Positions 11,464 to 23,669 of a stretch of 39,336 nucleotides of DNA are shown in pieces (the first letter of the stretch is position 1; each line of letters opens with the position of its first letter). Source of the stretch: Spirogloea muscicola (taxonomy: Eukaryota > Streptophyta > Zygnematophyceae > Spirogloeales > Spirogloeaceae); assembly GCA_009602725.1 (NCBI GenBank), contig WELB01000076.1, forward strand, positions 64,725-104,060, written 5' to 3'. Made by a program: the position numbers and the translations under genes. The notes under the pieces are model-generated. The model ran no database searches. It saw only the letters and a list, made by a program, of their open reading frames with translations, and was not told the DNA's origin.

Positions 11464-14379
11464 ATGACGACGACGCTGGTGTGGATCGCGTACCCGCTGA
11501 CGTGCGCGGTCGTGCTGCTCTTCGGCGCGGCCGCCTGCGCCGTGGCGGCGGCGCGCCGCGCCTCGCACGGGCCCTCCACGCCCGACTTCTTCTTCACCGC
11601 CCGCGACTCCGTCAAGACCTTCACCATCGCCTGGTCAGCCGCCGCCGCCGCCGTCGCCGCCGCCGCCGCCGCTGACCACGACTGCCGCTGCGTCAGCTGA
11701 TGGCACTGGGGAGCTGATGATGGCACTGGGACCGCTGCTGCTCCTCACTGCGCGCGCGCCAGGTCCTTCTACGCGGCGGCGGTGGGCTCCTGGGTGCTAT
11801 TCGGGCCGCCAAGCTACGCGTGGTACGCCGGCATCCTCGGCGTCATCATCTACGCCGTCTCGTCGGGCGTCCCCATCATCATCATCGCAGCCTTTGGCGC
11901 GTACCTCCAGAAGCGCATGCCCCACCTCCAGAGCTTCACCGACTATGTCTACAAGCGCTTCGGCAGGTGCAGTCACGCCTCCGCTTTGGTGCTCGCAGCC
12001 GCTCTCGTTGAGGCTGCAGCTGCAGCTGCTGCAGAGCAGCAGCGTGTCATGAAACATTGAAGTCAAAACACTGTTAGTACCACGGTGTTTACTGTGAATT
12101 TAGTACGAGTAGACAAGCTGAAACGAAATAACACCCAGCGAGCACAGTGCGGCCAGTGCAGGAGTCAGCCTCTGCATCCTGCATTGTCACCTGTTCAATA
12201 GCTTTAGCCCTCGCCCTGATTTTCCTGCTCGAGCAGCTCATTGGCCACAAGAGCACCCTGGGGGCTTTGTAGCTCTCATGTGGTTTTCGTTCATACATCG
12301 ATGACTTGTGCCGGGCTTAAGTGGCAGCTGCCTGATTTGCGCCACACTCCGGCATGATTTGGTCCCCTGGCTGCAGGCTGGTGCAAGTCTATGTAGCGCT
12401 CCTTGTCCTCTTCAACATGGGCGTCGCCCTCACTGCCGAATACACGGCCATGGGCGACCTCTTCCAGTACATCCTTGGCACCAAGCGATGGCCCATCGTC
12501 ATCATTGTCGGCATCATTGCCGCTGTGTATACTGCCGTTGGCGGCCTCTACGTTTCCATCATCACCGATCAGTGGCAGGTGAATTTGACAGAATAATTCT
12601 GACAGAACTTGTGCCATTCGTTGCTCTTCTGACCTTGTGGGCAGTAATAAGCATCTCTGCGCAGCTCGCATCACTGGAGCCGGAGATCAAATTAGCATTT
12701 GCTGCTTGGGCCTCAGACTTTCGAAGGGCAAATGCTTGGCACGGAATTCATGGCTCCATGGCTCTCCTTTTGCTATTGACTGCAATCTTGATGTATATTG
12801 AGGTTCTGCTTGCCCTGGTGCAATGCAGGCGCTGCTGAGCATCGTCATCTTCGGCCTGCTCCTTGTCTACGTGGGCGTCACGTTCGACGCTCCGCTGGAT
12901 CAGCCCCTTGGCTACCTCAACTGGGAGAATTACAGCGGCCTTTCCTCCATTGCTGTTCTGCCCATCTCGCTCATCTCCTCCACCATCTACAGCGAGGCCA
13001 TGTGGCAGAGGTCTGCACAGGCTTGCCTGTCACCTCCTGCAAGAGAATTCTCGAAACTGCTGTTTGCATCGGTGCTCCCTCCCAGTTCAAAGCGCTGACA
13101 AATGTCTTGCTGCTGAGGCAATAGGTGCTGGGCTTCCGCTGACAACCGCACGCTCATGTGGGGTGCAACCCTGGGCTGCTGCGCCGTAATTGTTGTCGTC
13201 TTCCTAAGCGGCTTTGGAGGTCAGGCTTTACGCTAAACAAAAGGGAAGCTTATCGGTGGTATATGAGCTCTTTATGTGGTGCTCATGTTGCTGTACCAGC
13301 GGCTCAAATGCAAAGCTTAGTTCCTGCAGAGGGTGGGAGCAACATTCCAGGTGTAGTAGGTTTGACATCATTGACCTGACAAGAGTTCCGAGGCCTTGCC
13401 ACAGGCTTCCTGGCAGTGTGGGGCAATGTGTGGCAGCCGGCGGGGCCAGATGATACCGGCAACACCATCCTCTTCTCGCTGCTGCGTCACAAGACCTGGG
13501 TTCTTGTGATCGTCAGCGTCCTGTCTGTCACCATGAGTGAATCTGCCATCGACTCTTTGCAGGTCTGTCACGCTCTGCAGTCAAGCGGAAAATGACTAAT
13601 TTGCAGGGCTGACAGGGGTTTTAGAGGGTCTAGCGCCAGGAAATGAGACGTGAAGCGTCCTAAGGTTTGAGAATTTGATTCTGGAGCCTAGGCAGTCTTT
13701 CCATTACATATACATATCCCGGCAGGGAGAGAGCCAAGAATGCTGCAGCGAGGGAGCTAAGAATGCTGGTTCTTGGGACCAGGAGGCTGACTGCACCTTT
13801 GAGTGGCCTGTGCTGCAGAATGCGATCGTGGACAGCATCACGTGCGTGTTTGTGAAGCCAGTGCTGCCCAAGGTTAACCTCCTTGTTATCCGCATCCTCG
13901 TGCTTGCACTCAATGTGCCGCCGATGATTGTCTCCCTCCAAGGCTACAACATACTCCAGCTCTTCCTGCTGGCAAACCTCATCACGACGACGTCCACCGT
14001 GCCCGTGCTGGCCGGCATGTGGCAAGGCCGCTGGTCCCAGAAGCTCGTCACGCCCTTTTCGTGCCTCTCTGGCTGCGCCGTTGCCTTCTCCTCTCTATTC
14101 TGGTGGGCGGAGGTGAACAAGAAGTCATACGAAAAGTACGGCGACGTCATTCATCGAATCTTCCTAGTCTCATATGATTGGCCTCCGTTCATGCTTGCTG
14201 TAGGCTTTTCTGTTGTTGGCATGCTTCTAGGCGCGGCGCTTGAGTGGCTGCTCCGGCAGATTGTTCCGGGCTTCAGGAACTATCCAATTTATGACATAAG
14301 CCTGGTTGACGAGATTGAGGCTGAGGTCGAGGGCAAGCCTGGCCAGGCCTTTGACCCCACTCTGTCAAACCCTGCTTGA
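11464..14379 (+). CDS. Sodium:solute symporter (SSS) family transporter
   Basis: Seven exons close in phase: 11464-11633, 11763-11966, 12377-12578, 12829-13010, 13125-13219, 13405-13562 and 13819-14379 (stop TGA), giving 523 residues, a normal length for SSS proteins (TC 2.A.21). These are plasma-membrane carriers using an ion gradient to import small solutes such as urea, amino acids or vitamins. Seen: an N-terminal helix then DFFFTARDSVKTFTIAW, GSWVLFGPPSYAWYAG, a long helix VIIYAVSSGVPIIIIAAFGAY, EYTAMGDLFQYILG, VYTAVGGLYVSIITDQWQ (the TAVGGL...TD pattern of SSS helix 5-6), WGATLGCCAVIVVVFLSG and VSVLSVTMSESAIDSLQ. The tail after the last helices is short and acidic. ATG 11464 is chosen because a membrane helix begins a few residues later; an upstream in-frame ATG near 11287 would add a poly-Ala extension. 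Substrate cannot be assigned; the urea/proton DUR3 branch is one candidate only. Confidence 0.88.
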
Positions 14380-15711
14380 TGGTGCGTGCAGTCACCACAC
14401 ATTCTTTATTTTGCACTAGCTAACCTAGGCTTTGATATCCAGGATCTTGCCTGGATAGGAGAGTGTGGCTGTGTTGTGTACCTGTCGCAACAGCTAGGCA
14501 AATGCAAGCAAGACAGTGCCAGGGCAAATTTTGCTGACTCGTTAAACAGAACCAAGTCCTTGCTGCTACTGTGGGCAAGTGAGACAGTTTGGCAACCTGG
14601 TCCCTCCTCTCTGTTTAACGTGACCACTCCAAAGAAGAGCGACCATACTGAGTGTGCCATCGATCTTCCTAGATTAGATAAAGCGTGACACGCTTTCGAC
14701 AGTCGGGGTATGTCTAGATCTTCTTAGGCCCACACTTACTTCTTCCTGCATTTAAGCAGATAGTCTATTTGACTGCTTGCTTCTTTTCATGCATACATTG
14801 CTGGCGCCCTTCTGACATCTAGCCTCCACACGCTCTTTGAGAAGTATGTCCTCTGCGATTCTTATCATCAACACCTTGACGAACCTCTTTGACGAGTAAC
14901 GACTGAGGGAGTTGTGGGCTTAGACACCTTGGTGAACATTTTGCAGGTCTTAAGCTGGAATGTAAGCTATGCAAAGAGCACCAAAGTCTTATGTGAGGCA
15001 TCAAGGCTGTAATGTCAAGAGGGAAGGCCGTTTGACCTCTTGCTTCCTGTCTGTCTTCTAAGGAGTCCCTCGACTCGACCTACTTAGTCATCTCCTCCCA
15101 CATACCTGACATTCTCAGATATCTGGCGTGTTCCATTTATCGCATCCAGGGGGTATGGCTCTGTCACAAAGCAGTCACAGGGCTATCTGCGCCTGGTCTT
15201 GCTTTGCTGCAGTGAGCCTGCATTATGAGAGTGTCAGTTGGTGCTGCGTACAAGATGTCACTACACGTCACTGCAAACTATGCATGACCTCGGAACAACA
15301 CTGTCAGTGAGAATCAATGTCTCTTTGCCAGCTTGAAGTGCAGTCTGCAGATTCAGCATCACTGTACGTTGAGGTATCCTTTGTATTCGATTATTGGCAT
15401 TCTCCCCATTGCCAACTTTTCATCCAACTGATGAAGCTTGCAACTTATAGATGACGATGCAGATGGTGAGATTTTTGCTACCTTGTTAGGTATGGGCTAC
15501 CTTGTTAGATATGGTCACAACACGCAGGTGCAGTCTTCTGCCTTCAGAAGGAAGGACCTCAACCTCTTAACCTCCCTATGCATGCAGAATGTGCCTGTCA
15601 ATTTGAAAGCTTATTTGGGCAGCTTAACACCTCGGTTCAGCTCAGTCGACTTGCAAGAATGAAAGAATGCAGCACACATAGCCGCGAAAGTCTGGTAGAA
15701 TTGAGGCCTGG
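14380..15711. other. Convergent 3' intergenic region
   Basis: This lies between the stop of the transporter (plus) and the stop of the kinase-like gene (minus). No supportable exon was found. TGTAA pentamers on the plus strand at 14961-14965 and 15009-15013 are possible polyadenylation signals for the transporter. A short imperfect direct repeat (TACCTTGTTAG...TATGG) is at about 15479-15515. Confidence 0.4.
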
Positions 15712-18700
15712 CTACAGCAAGCTCCCAGTCAAGAAACGATGACTTAAGACGGCCTCAGCGGTGGGGCGCTGCCGATAATCTGGATTCAGCATTGCCTGCA
15801 AGCCAAAGCACGCGAGCCAGAGATCAGGGAGCAGTCTTGAGCACTATTGGACGTTTTCGCTTGGGCTTGAAGCAGCAGCACAGATCTTCCCTCATGTACG
15901 CTCGAGTACCAGTCAGTTAGGTGAGTGAGAATCGAGGAGACAAAGCAGCTGATTTGGTACCTGCAAAAGTTTCCAGCCTGCTCCACCACCCAGATCCAAG
16001 AACTTGACAGCCTCAGTCCACCTGTCATCTGCAGCACAATATCTGCCAGCCCAGGCATGTTAAGATCAGGAGGGTGTTTACGTCTGTCCATAGTCACACA
16101 TGAGAAAGCAATCTCGCAGTATTTGACAACCTGCGTAAAGCAGAGATTAATGAGAGTTGCTTGATGCAGCCTCCCAGCAATACTTCTGCCTGTGAGACAC
16201 ACTACATGGGACACATCACGGAGCAGACAGACCGTCAAATACCTCACATTCAAGTCATCTAAGGTGCTGCATATCTTACTCTTGGGCAGCTCGCAGATCC
16301 AAGCGGAAGGTACTTTCAAACAATCTCTGCATGAAAGAGTTCAAAAGATAGGGATTGTTCAGCTCAGCCTAAAAGGTACAGAAGGACAACTTTTACACAG
16401 AAAGTGCGATATTGACAGAAAATAGAAACCCATGTGTTTGTTTCACTTACTGGCAAGTACAGTCAATCGGTAGGTACCTGCAGCGAAGGCCCATCCACGC
16501 TTCCCGTCTTGCAGAAGGGTGCAAATGCACAGTATGCAAAGAGGAGGCCTGCTGCATAACTGCACAACATGGTCCTGCATTAGGCAAAACGTAGTGACCT
16601 GATTGACCTTCTGTGCTTGACATTGAAGCCTGCACCGCCTATCCAAGTCATGCAATTGGGCAGAACCCTAAGAGGATGTAGAAGAGACTGCTGTGAATTT
16701 GCAGACGGTTGTATTGGTAAGAGGACTCTTGTTGACTTGCGCGCATATCTTTGCAGATGCTTCCGGAATAATATTGGCAATGCAGATGTTGAACGGCACA
16801 ATCAAACATTGTGATGAAACCAAACATTTCAAATGCAGTGGCGTGAGCTCACATGTCATCAGCAACTCCAAAAGCCTTGCGGTCAAGCGCCGTGGCAGCG
16901 CCCGCAGACACGGCCCGCCGCCACAGGCTGTCCGCCAGATCTGCTGGCGACCCCTCTGGAGGGCGGCTCATTGAGGTGCTAGGATTGAGGCCTCCAAAGA
17001 CTGCTGCATCACTGCCATGCCAATAGCCCACCAATTAGCTGCCATGAGCAAGAAGTAGAGTCCTGACACACACAGCCCAAGTGTTTGTTAGCATTAGTTA
17101 TTTCTGAGCTAGGGAAGCTGACAGCAGGATTGAACATCTGCGTACAGCACATCTGCAACTAGGCTCACATCTTCCTTATGACAGCTGTTGCCTGAACTTC
17201 ACAACCATTGTGCCTGCTACAGAGTACCTGCCTTAGTGATTGCTAGCTGTAGCCAACCAGTGGTTTCTAGTTGGCTACTTGTTCAAGGTTCATCTGTGCA
17301 AGACAAACCTGACATCGACTGCAAAGGCCAAATCCCGCAACCGGGGCTGCAAGAATAGCACGTCGCGCTCCTCAAGCAGGCTGCACAAAATCACCACCTG
17401 GGCTACATTTCGCAGACCCTTGACTAGAGTTCCTGCTTCATATGCATCTACATGCATTTGAGATGCAGTGGACCCCACAGAGAACTTCCATACATGCAAG
17501 CACGCATTAGCAGCCGTGCAAGGCGAGCGGGAACAGGCAGAAGATTCTGAATTCTGTTTCTAGACTCTTATATGCAAACTCTAAGCTTCAATTGTAGCCA
17601 GCCTGCAGCATCTCTCAAGCAGTGCTGGTTGCACAGACAGCAGGTAGCACGCACTTGAGCACGACGGAGGCAGGGCCGAGGCTCTGGTGGAGGCGGCCTA
17701 AGACGTGCAGCTGCGCGAGGCCTGACATGAGGCCGCGCAGGAGCTTCACGACAAAGACGCGCCGCCGGGCGACCGGCCGAGCCTTGTCCCAGCGATCCCA
17801 GAACTCTCCCTCACCAACCGACGTGCCCTCATCCATGGCCGCCGCAGCGCGCTTGGCATAGTCAGCGGTGGAGTAGGTGCCATTATCCCTGAATACGAGC
17901 CACTGCCCGACAAGCGAGCTCGTGCCGCTTCACCAGCTCTGAAGAAAATTCAGCAACTAGAACACAGCTACTGGTTGTCTCTCACTGAAATATGTCAGTG
18001 CCTGAGACGTATAAGAAGGAAAGCTTGGTATGCAGGCAAACAGCACAGCATCACCGCGCAGCCAGGAGTAGAGGGGAGCTGACCTGCTCGCCCGTAGTCT
18101 GCGTCTGGAAGCCCCCCAGCAGCACCACGATGTTGGAGGGGTCGTCCGCGGCGTCGACGCCTTGCAGGGCCGTGTGTGCCGCCAGCTCGTTGGCCGCCAT
18201 GCTGTCTGCCAGCAGGCCCCCCGTGAGGCGCCCGGGATACACCTGGGGGCGCCCACCAGCTTGCGCTGCCGGTCAGCCCACGAGATTGGTCTGTCTCGTG
18301 GGTCTACTGCGGGTGTACAGTCTTTTCTTATTGCTCTTCTTCTTCTTCTCTGTGTGGTTATTACTACTAATGTATTTTCTTTTCTTTTATCAATGCGTCA
18401 AATTCTGTACAAATGTTAGCCACCTCGGAGCAGGCTGTCCGACAGGAGCAGCAAAGATGAGACTTTCCTACTTGAGGTTCAGGTTCACCTTCATGAGGAC
18501 CCGCGTGCCCATGCGCGGGCCGCGGGCGATGCGCCCCTTGTAGAGCCTGCAGGGCGGCGCGCGCCCGAGGCTCGATGAGGGCCGAGGCTGCCGCCTGATC
18601 CCTCAGCGCAACGTATTCTACGGGTTTTGGACCCGCCTCCTCGAGTCAAGAGCGCGACGGAAGGAAGGCGGGGCTCGCCGGCAGCCATGGCGCTCGGAGG

Positions 18701-19121
18701 CCCCGGCATCGGCGTCACCTGGTCTGGATGCCGCCCTGGCCGACCTCCTGCCCAGCCATCTGGCTCAGCTCCCGCAGGCCGTAGCCCGCCGCCGCGTTGT
18801 CGTCCACGCCCGCCGCCCTGCCGCCGGCCGTCGGCGGCGGAGCGTAGCTGGAGGCAACGCACGAAGACGACGATGATGAGGCACGGCAGTGGCGGTCGTC
18901 AGCAGCGCCACCGGCTCGATGGAGTCCCGAAGCGCGGCGGCTGCCGGCGCGAGGCGGAGCGGCGGCGGCGGCGGCGACGGCGGCGAGCGCGACCTGGAGA
19001 CGCTCATGAAGCCGTAGGTGCCGATGAGGCGCTCCACGGAGAAGTCCTCGGGGTCGAACTCCACGACGGCGGTCGCGCCGCCCGCGGCGGCCGCGCGGGA
19101 GAGCGCCGCGGGGGAGGCCCC
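15712..19121 (-). CDS. Protein-kinase-like protein of a plant/algal family, probable pseudokinase; 5' in N gap
   Basis: Eleven minus-strand exons close in phase: from the gap (19121) to 18994, 18817-18719, 18546-18489, 18242-18084, 17902-17655, 17380-17309, 17011-16853, 16559-16478, 16326-16280, 16042-15961 and 15795-15712 (stop TAG); about 405 residues are visible. Order of motifs: GTYGFMSVSR, GGIQTRLYKGRIARGP, GTRVLMKVYPG (likely the ATP-site Lys), GEQWLVFRDNG, the C-lobe GLAQLHVLGRLHQSLGPASV, FLQPRLRDLAFAVDV, LWRRAVSAGA, FGVADDIYAAGLLFAY, GPSLQRLFESTFRLDL, AADDRWTEAVKFLDLGG and AMLNPDYRQRPTAEAVLSHRF. The end is a classic kinase helix I pattern. The family is recognisable in land plants as an uncharacterised kinase-like protein. 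The HRD position reads HQS and no DFG is seen, so catalysis is doubtful. Many exons are under 100 nt, too short to show as ORFs. Confidence 0.85.
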
Positions 19122-19934
19122 NNNNNNNNNNNNNNNNNNNNNNNNNNNNNNNNNNNNNNNNNNNNNNNNNNNNNNNNNNNNNNNNNNNNNNNNNNNNNNN
19201 NNNNNNNNNNNNNNNNNNNNNNNNNNNNNNNNNNNNNNNNNNNNNNNNNNNNNNNNNNNNNNNNNNNNNNNNNNNNNNNNNNNNNNNNNNNNNNNNNNNN
19301 NNNNNNNNNNNNNNNNNNNNNNNNNNNNNNNNNNNNNNNNNNNNNNNNNNNNNNNNNNNNNNNNNNNNNNNNNNNNNNNNNNNNNNNNNNNNNNNNNNNN
19401 NNNNNNNNNNNNNNNNNNNNNNNNNNNNNNNNNNNNNNNNNNNNNNNNNNNNNNNNNNNNNNNNNNNNNNNNNNNNNNNNNNNNNNNNNNNNNNNNNNNN
19501 NNNNNNNNNNNNNNNNNNNNNNNNNNNNNNNNNNNNNNNNNNNNNNNNNNNNNNNNNNNNNNNNNNNNNNNNNNNNNNNNNNNNNNNNNNNNNNNNNNNN
19601 NNNNNNNNNNNNNNNNNNNNNNNNNNNNNNNNNNNNNNNNNNNNNNNNNNNNNNNNNNNNNNNNNNNNNNNNNNNNNNNNNNNNNNNNNNNNNNNNNNNN
19701 NNNNNNNNNNNNNNNNNNNNNNNNNNNNNNNNNNNNNNNNNNNNNNNNNNNNNNNNNNNNNNNNNNNNNNNNNNNNNNNNNNNNNNNNNNNNNNNNNNNN
19801 NNNNNNNNNNNNNNNNNNNNNNNNNNNNNNNNNNNNNNNNNNNNNNNNNNNNNNNNNNNNNNNNNNNNNNNNNNNNNNNNNNNNNNNNNNNNNNNNNNNN
19901 NNNNNNNNNNNNNNNNNNNNNNNNNNNNNNNNNN
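19122..19934. other. Assembly gap (813 N) between divergent genes
   Basis: Unknown sequence. The kinase-like gene enters it on the minus strand and the eIF4B-motif gene leaves it on the plus strand, so it holds the 5' exon portions of both and whatever promoter they share. Flanks are over 75% GC with GCC/CGG runs, a likely cause of failed sequencing. Confidence 0.97.
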
Positions 19935-22149
19935 GCCGCCGCCGCTGCTCGCGCAGCCGTATCCAGATCCCGCCGCAGCCGTGGCCGCCGCCACGGCGCT
20001 GCGGGCCCCTGCCCAGGCGCCGGCTCGGCCGCCGGAGCCCAGTCAGCCGCAGGCCTGGACCAGGGCTGCCGGCGCCGGTACCGCCCTGCAGCTACCACCG
20101 GAGAAGCTGCCGCAGCTGCTGCAGCAGCAGCAGCAGCCCCGCTTCAGCGCCCTGGCCTCTCGGGGCGGCTCCCAGCTGCACGCCCAGGGCCGCAGCGGCG
20201 CTGACACGGGAGCTGCGAAGGCAGCGGCGGATGTGGTCGACAAGACGGCGCTGCCCAATGTGAGAGCCGAGCAGTGGAGAGGGCTCGCCGGCCCAGAGCC
20301 AGACGCCAGGGCCGCCGACGGCCGCGCCTCCGGGCGGGCCGTGTCAGGCAGGTGGGACCCCTTGGCCAGCAGCGTGCCGCCGCTTGCTGCAGGCGTCGTG
20401 CACAGCCGGCTCGTGGTCGGTCCCGCCGTCGCCACCTTGGCAGGCAGCCCCACTTCGGCGCTCCTAAGCACGCCCAGCAAGCACAGCGCGCTGTTCCACT
20501 CGGCAGCGGCGCCGGCCGTCGAGGACCACAGGCAGGGTGCGCCGTCCATGGCCACAGAGCGCTCGGCCCTGCACCTCTTGCGGGCCTCTCCGCAGGCTGC
20601 GGAGGGCCTGGCTTCGTGGCAGCCCAGTGTCAGTGCCGAGCAGGCTTGCAACGCCGCCACCGGCGAGCAGCCCAGCGCCGAGCGCGGCGTGGAGGAGGAG
20701 CAGCAGCGGCTGCAGCAACGCCCAAAGTTGCACTTGAAGCCGCGCTCGCAGCCCGTGGAGGCGGCTCTGTATGCCAAGGAAGGCGGGTCACAGAAGCTCA
20801 GGTGCTTGCAGGGCTCGCAATGGCATGGCCTTAATGTGCCTCCAGTACCTGCTTATGTGTGAAGCTGAATTTGAGTGTGCTGTTGACAGCCAGAAGCTTT
20901 GCAGTGAGACAAGTAATGTTCTGCTCTGATTACACTCGCCCATTGGTGGGATCCATTGCTGAACGCTCCTGCAAGATGCCCGTACAGGTCGTCGGTGTTT
21001 GGAGGAGCACGGCCTCGCGAGTTGGTGAGAGCTTAGCCATCTCCCTCCTGTAGCAGCATTCTCAAGTATGTGATCCTCAGACTTGCTACTGCTCATGTGC
21101 ACTTTCTGCACGCTGAGGCGGTATTTGAATATTTTTGTTACTTTCAAATGATGTCGTAGAGTACTGCTAGTAAGTTGTACTATGCTGAAAAGTCTTGACA
21201 AGGTGCACTCCCTCAATAATTTTGTCAGATTCTCAAGCACCGCGGCGCAGATGAAGCCGTCATCAAGGGCATCGACGATTCGCCGCTGTCAGCAAGGTAC
21301 AGTGCAATGTTTCACAGCTGAGCACCAAGTGTCAAGGTCGTGACATGCGTAATCTGGACAAGACCTGCTGCTGGGTGCTGTCAGGACTCATCGGAACTGC
21401 CATTGGAAGCTCATGATTACGGCAATTTTACAGTGGAAGCAGCGCTGGTTGCCCTCCTCAGGTCGCCGCAGTCGGCGCTGATGTCGCCACCGGCAGCAGC
21501 CTTGTCAAAGGCGCATTTGGAGCGCCAGGCCAGCTGGCCTTCCCACCATGACCACCAGCAGCAGCCACTGGAGCGCGAGTCGTGGCGACGGACCGCTGGG
21601 CCATTACCGCTGGGCACGTCGATGGGAGGCTCTGCTCCAGCAGCGGGCAAGCTGGCGGCGATGTCCGTAAGTGCGGCAGGTGGCGGCTCGCCGCGTGTAG
21701 CTGCCGGGCTGTCGTCGGCGTTGGAGCTGGCATCGGCGTTCTCTCGCTCCGCCTCGTTCAAGAGCTCAACATCGGTGGATTCTGCACGCAGCAGGTCACT
21801 GCTCCTGGCAGCAGCAGTGCCCATGGGCGCCTCTGCAGCAGTGGGCATGACCGCCACTGCCTCCGGCAAGCTGGGTTTAACTTCGCCACCGGTGTACAAG
21901 GTTGTGGCAAGCACAAGGGAGGCGCCATTCTCCCGCCTCATTGAGGCACCTCCGCCCTCGGCCACTCCTTCACAGCGTGCGGCATCACGGGGAGGCCTGC
22001 CGCAGCCTGCTGTTGCCCACTGCCGAAGCAGCGAAGAGGCAAGCCAAGCCGGCGCCTTGGCCACGCATGCGCACTTGGAGGACCGCTGGGGCCGGCGGGC
22101 TGCCTACAGCCTGGAAGCGGAAGCCAAGGCCGTCAACATGCGGGGCTAA
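19935..22149 (+). CDS. Low-complexity protein with eIF4B-type LKPRS / FGGARPRE motifs, 5' partial
   Basis: Exons: from the gap (19935) to 20801, 20988-21024 (37-nt microexon), 21229-21296 and 21462-22149 (stop TAA); phases agree at every junction, giving about 553 visible residues. Exon 1 is rich in Ala, Pro, Gln and Ser with a Gln run. Its end reads RPKLHLKPRSQPVE; the microexon supplies SSVFGGARPREL; the next exon continues ILKHRGADEAV. This LKPRS-spacer-FGGARPRE-x-VL/IL pattern is the hallmark of eIF4B and related RNA-binding translation factors in animals and plants. No RNA-recognition motif is visible, but the N-terminus is missing. The last exon is a Ser/Ala-rich disordered tail of about 230 residues, longer than I would expect for a standard eIF4B. 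It probably acts in mRNA binding or translation in the cytosol; this rests on the motif alone. It is divergent with the kinase-like gene across the gap. Confidence 0.7.
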
Positions 22150-23303
22150 GATGCAATGCAACCACTGGGTACTTCCTATCTTGGGTCGGCATGCATGGTT
22201 GTCCTGATCATCGCAACTTTTCAAGTGGGAGGGCTCTAAGTGTTGACAGAGAGGGGTCATGCCACTTGGAGGACCAGTGACGTACAGTGATGTCCCTGAT
22301 AGGGAAGACTGGCATCATGCGACCTTGAGGCGGGGCAGCAGAGCAAATGGAATGGCAGCAGCATGTGGCCCTGGTCTTGCCAAGCAATGTCGTGTCCAAT
22401 ATTGAAGGGGCTGACCAGCATACACCCACCCTGGCTTTACACTGCAACCTCAACTTGGTTCCAGAGCTCTGTACGCTGGTCCCTCAAGGAGGAATGGGGG
22501 GTCGTTTGCGGAAGTTTGCCGTTGCTGTCTGCGCAGGCTGCAGCTACTTATGCTGGTGCAGCTGCCGGGCACATTGTACATAGTGGTAGGAACTTCGCAG
22601 CTCAATGCATTACTGCCGCCTTCAGGGCTCTGGCTGTGTCAGCTTAAATACCATGCGCTCACACGGGCTGGAGCAAGGAGCGGGCAGAGCCTGTTGTCTT
22701 CCTCTCTTGCCATTGTTGTTGCAAAGATGAGCTACATGTCTCTGCTTCAGATTGACCACAACGAGGGCCTAACTAGGTGAGATCCAGCTGGAATAGGGCG
22801 GCAAGACCTGTGCTACCTTCTGGTACGCGTAAAGTACGTAGCCATAGGACCTGGGCAGTCTGAGGTACCTGTGCAGGCCCGAGGTTGATGACTAACTCTG
22901 AGAGCCCTCAATTGGGTGCAATGGTCGCACTAGTAGTCGCAAGCGGCCACTAGGCATGCCCGGATAATCGCTAACTCAGTCAGCACGACAGCTCAAGCAG
23001 TAGGACAGCTCATTGCACGTTGCAACTGAGGACAGTCAAGCGGCCAAGGACATGCTACAGCTGAACAACTGCCAATGTGAGCACCCACACGCCAGCATCA
23101 CCATGCGGGAGCTCTCGTTTGGCTGTCACCTTGTGTGGGCAGTAAGCGTGACAAGGAGGACACACTACTTCATACTTCTGGGCTCTGCAGTGTCACCTTC
23201 GGCCTCCAGGCCCTGGCGGGCGGGCGAGCTGCCCATGCAGGCGCTCGAGCGAGACAATAAGCACAAGGAGAATAGCACACAGGAGGACATGTGTGAGCCC
23301 GAC
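22150..23303. other. Region without supportable genes
   Basis: This is the 3' flank of the eIF4B-motif gene and downstream of the minus-strand membrane fragment. Short open frames occur on both strands (for example about 22550-22780 plus) but none shows domain features, consistent codon use or splice-phase agreement with a neighbour. Confidence 0.35.
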
Positions 23304-23669
23304 CTTAGTGAGGAATTTGTCGGCATCACCCAGCATCGCCGTGAGATGCCGGACCTGGAGGGTGGAGAGAGGGGGGTCCTCTGTCAGCGGGGGACAAGAA
23401 CAGAGCTTGCCAATCGCCAACGCCGTGAACGACAGCAATAAGGGCGCTTGAGCAGGCAACAGAAGCGGCGGAGCTGGCATGGAGCTTACCCACGACTTGA
23501 GGAAGGGTCGAAGCAGCTTGGCGATGCTGTTGGAGGCAGGGCGGCTGGCCTGACGGGCAAGAGCGGAGAAAGCGTAGCTGAACTGGGCCAGCGTGAAGCA
23601 GCCACCCAGGATGGCGAGGAATGGCGCGAGGAGCACCAAGATGGGCAGCGACACCCAGACATCCGTCAT
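23304..23669 (-). CDS. Putative small membrane protein, fragment
   Basis: A minus-strand ATG at 23669 opens a 60-codon exon ending at a good donor (23490, TGG|GTAAGC). It encodes a hydrophobic helix (LPILVLLAPFLAILGGCF) near the N-terminus and a basic, Ser-rich stretch. An acceptor at 23379 allows an in-phase second exon 23378-23304 (DPPLSTLQVRHLTAML) ending at another donor. The frame then stays open over a further hydrophobic stretch (VLLCAILLVLIVSL), so the second exon may be longer. I do not recognise the family; nothing certain follows downstream. The 5' flank is CT-rich and runs into a microsatellite and an assembly break, so more may be missing. The existence of the gene is likely but not assured. 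Confidence 0.4.

Noticed and set aside
15786-16319. 177-codon minus-strand open frame
   Set aside because: It spans introns of the kinase-like gene; the true exons inside it are in other frames and give family motifs.
16580-16886. Minus-strand open frames between the kinase exons ending 16853 and starting 16559
   Set aside because: I first tried an exon starting near 16743; the 82-nt exon 16559-16478 gives YAAGLLFAY in correct phase and matches the family far better.
18627-20204. Long plus-strand open frame crossing the N gap
   Set aside because: It is long only because unknown bases contain no stops; its left part is antisense to phase-consistent exons of the kinase-like gene.
23193-23303. 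Second hydrophobic helix continuing the minus-strand membrane frame
   Set aside because: It follows a consensus donor at 23304 and could be intron; I left it out of the gene model though it may be coding.
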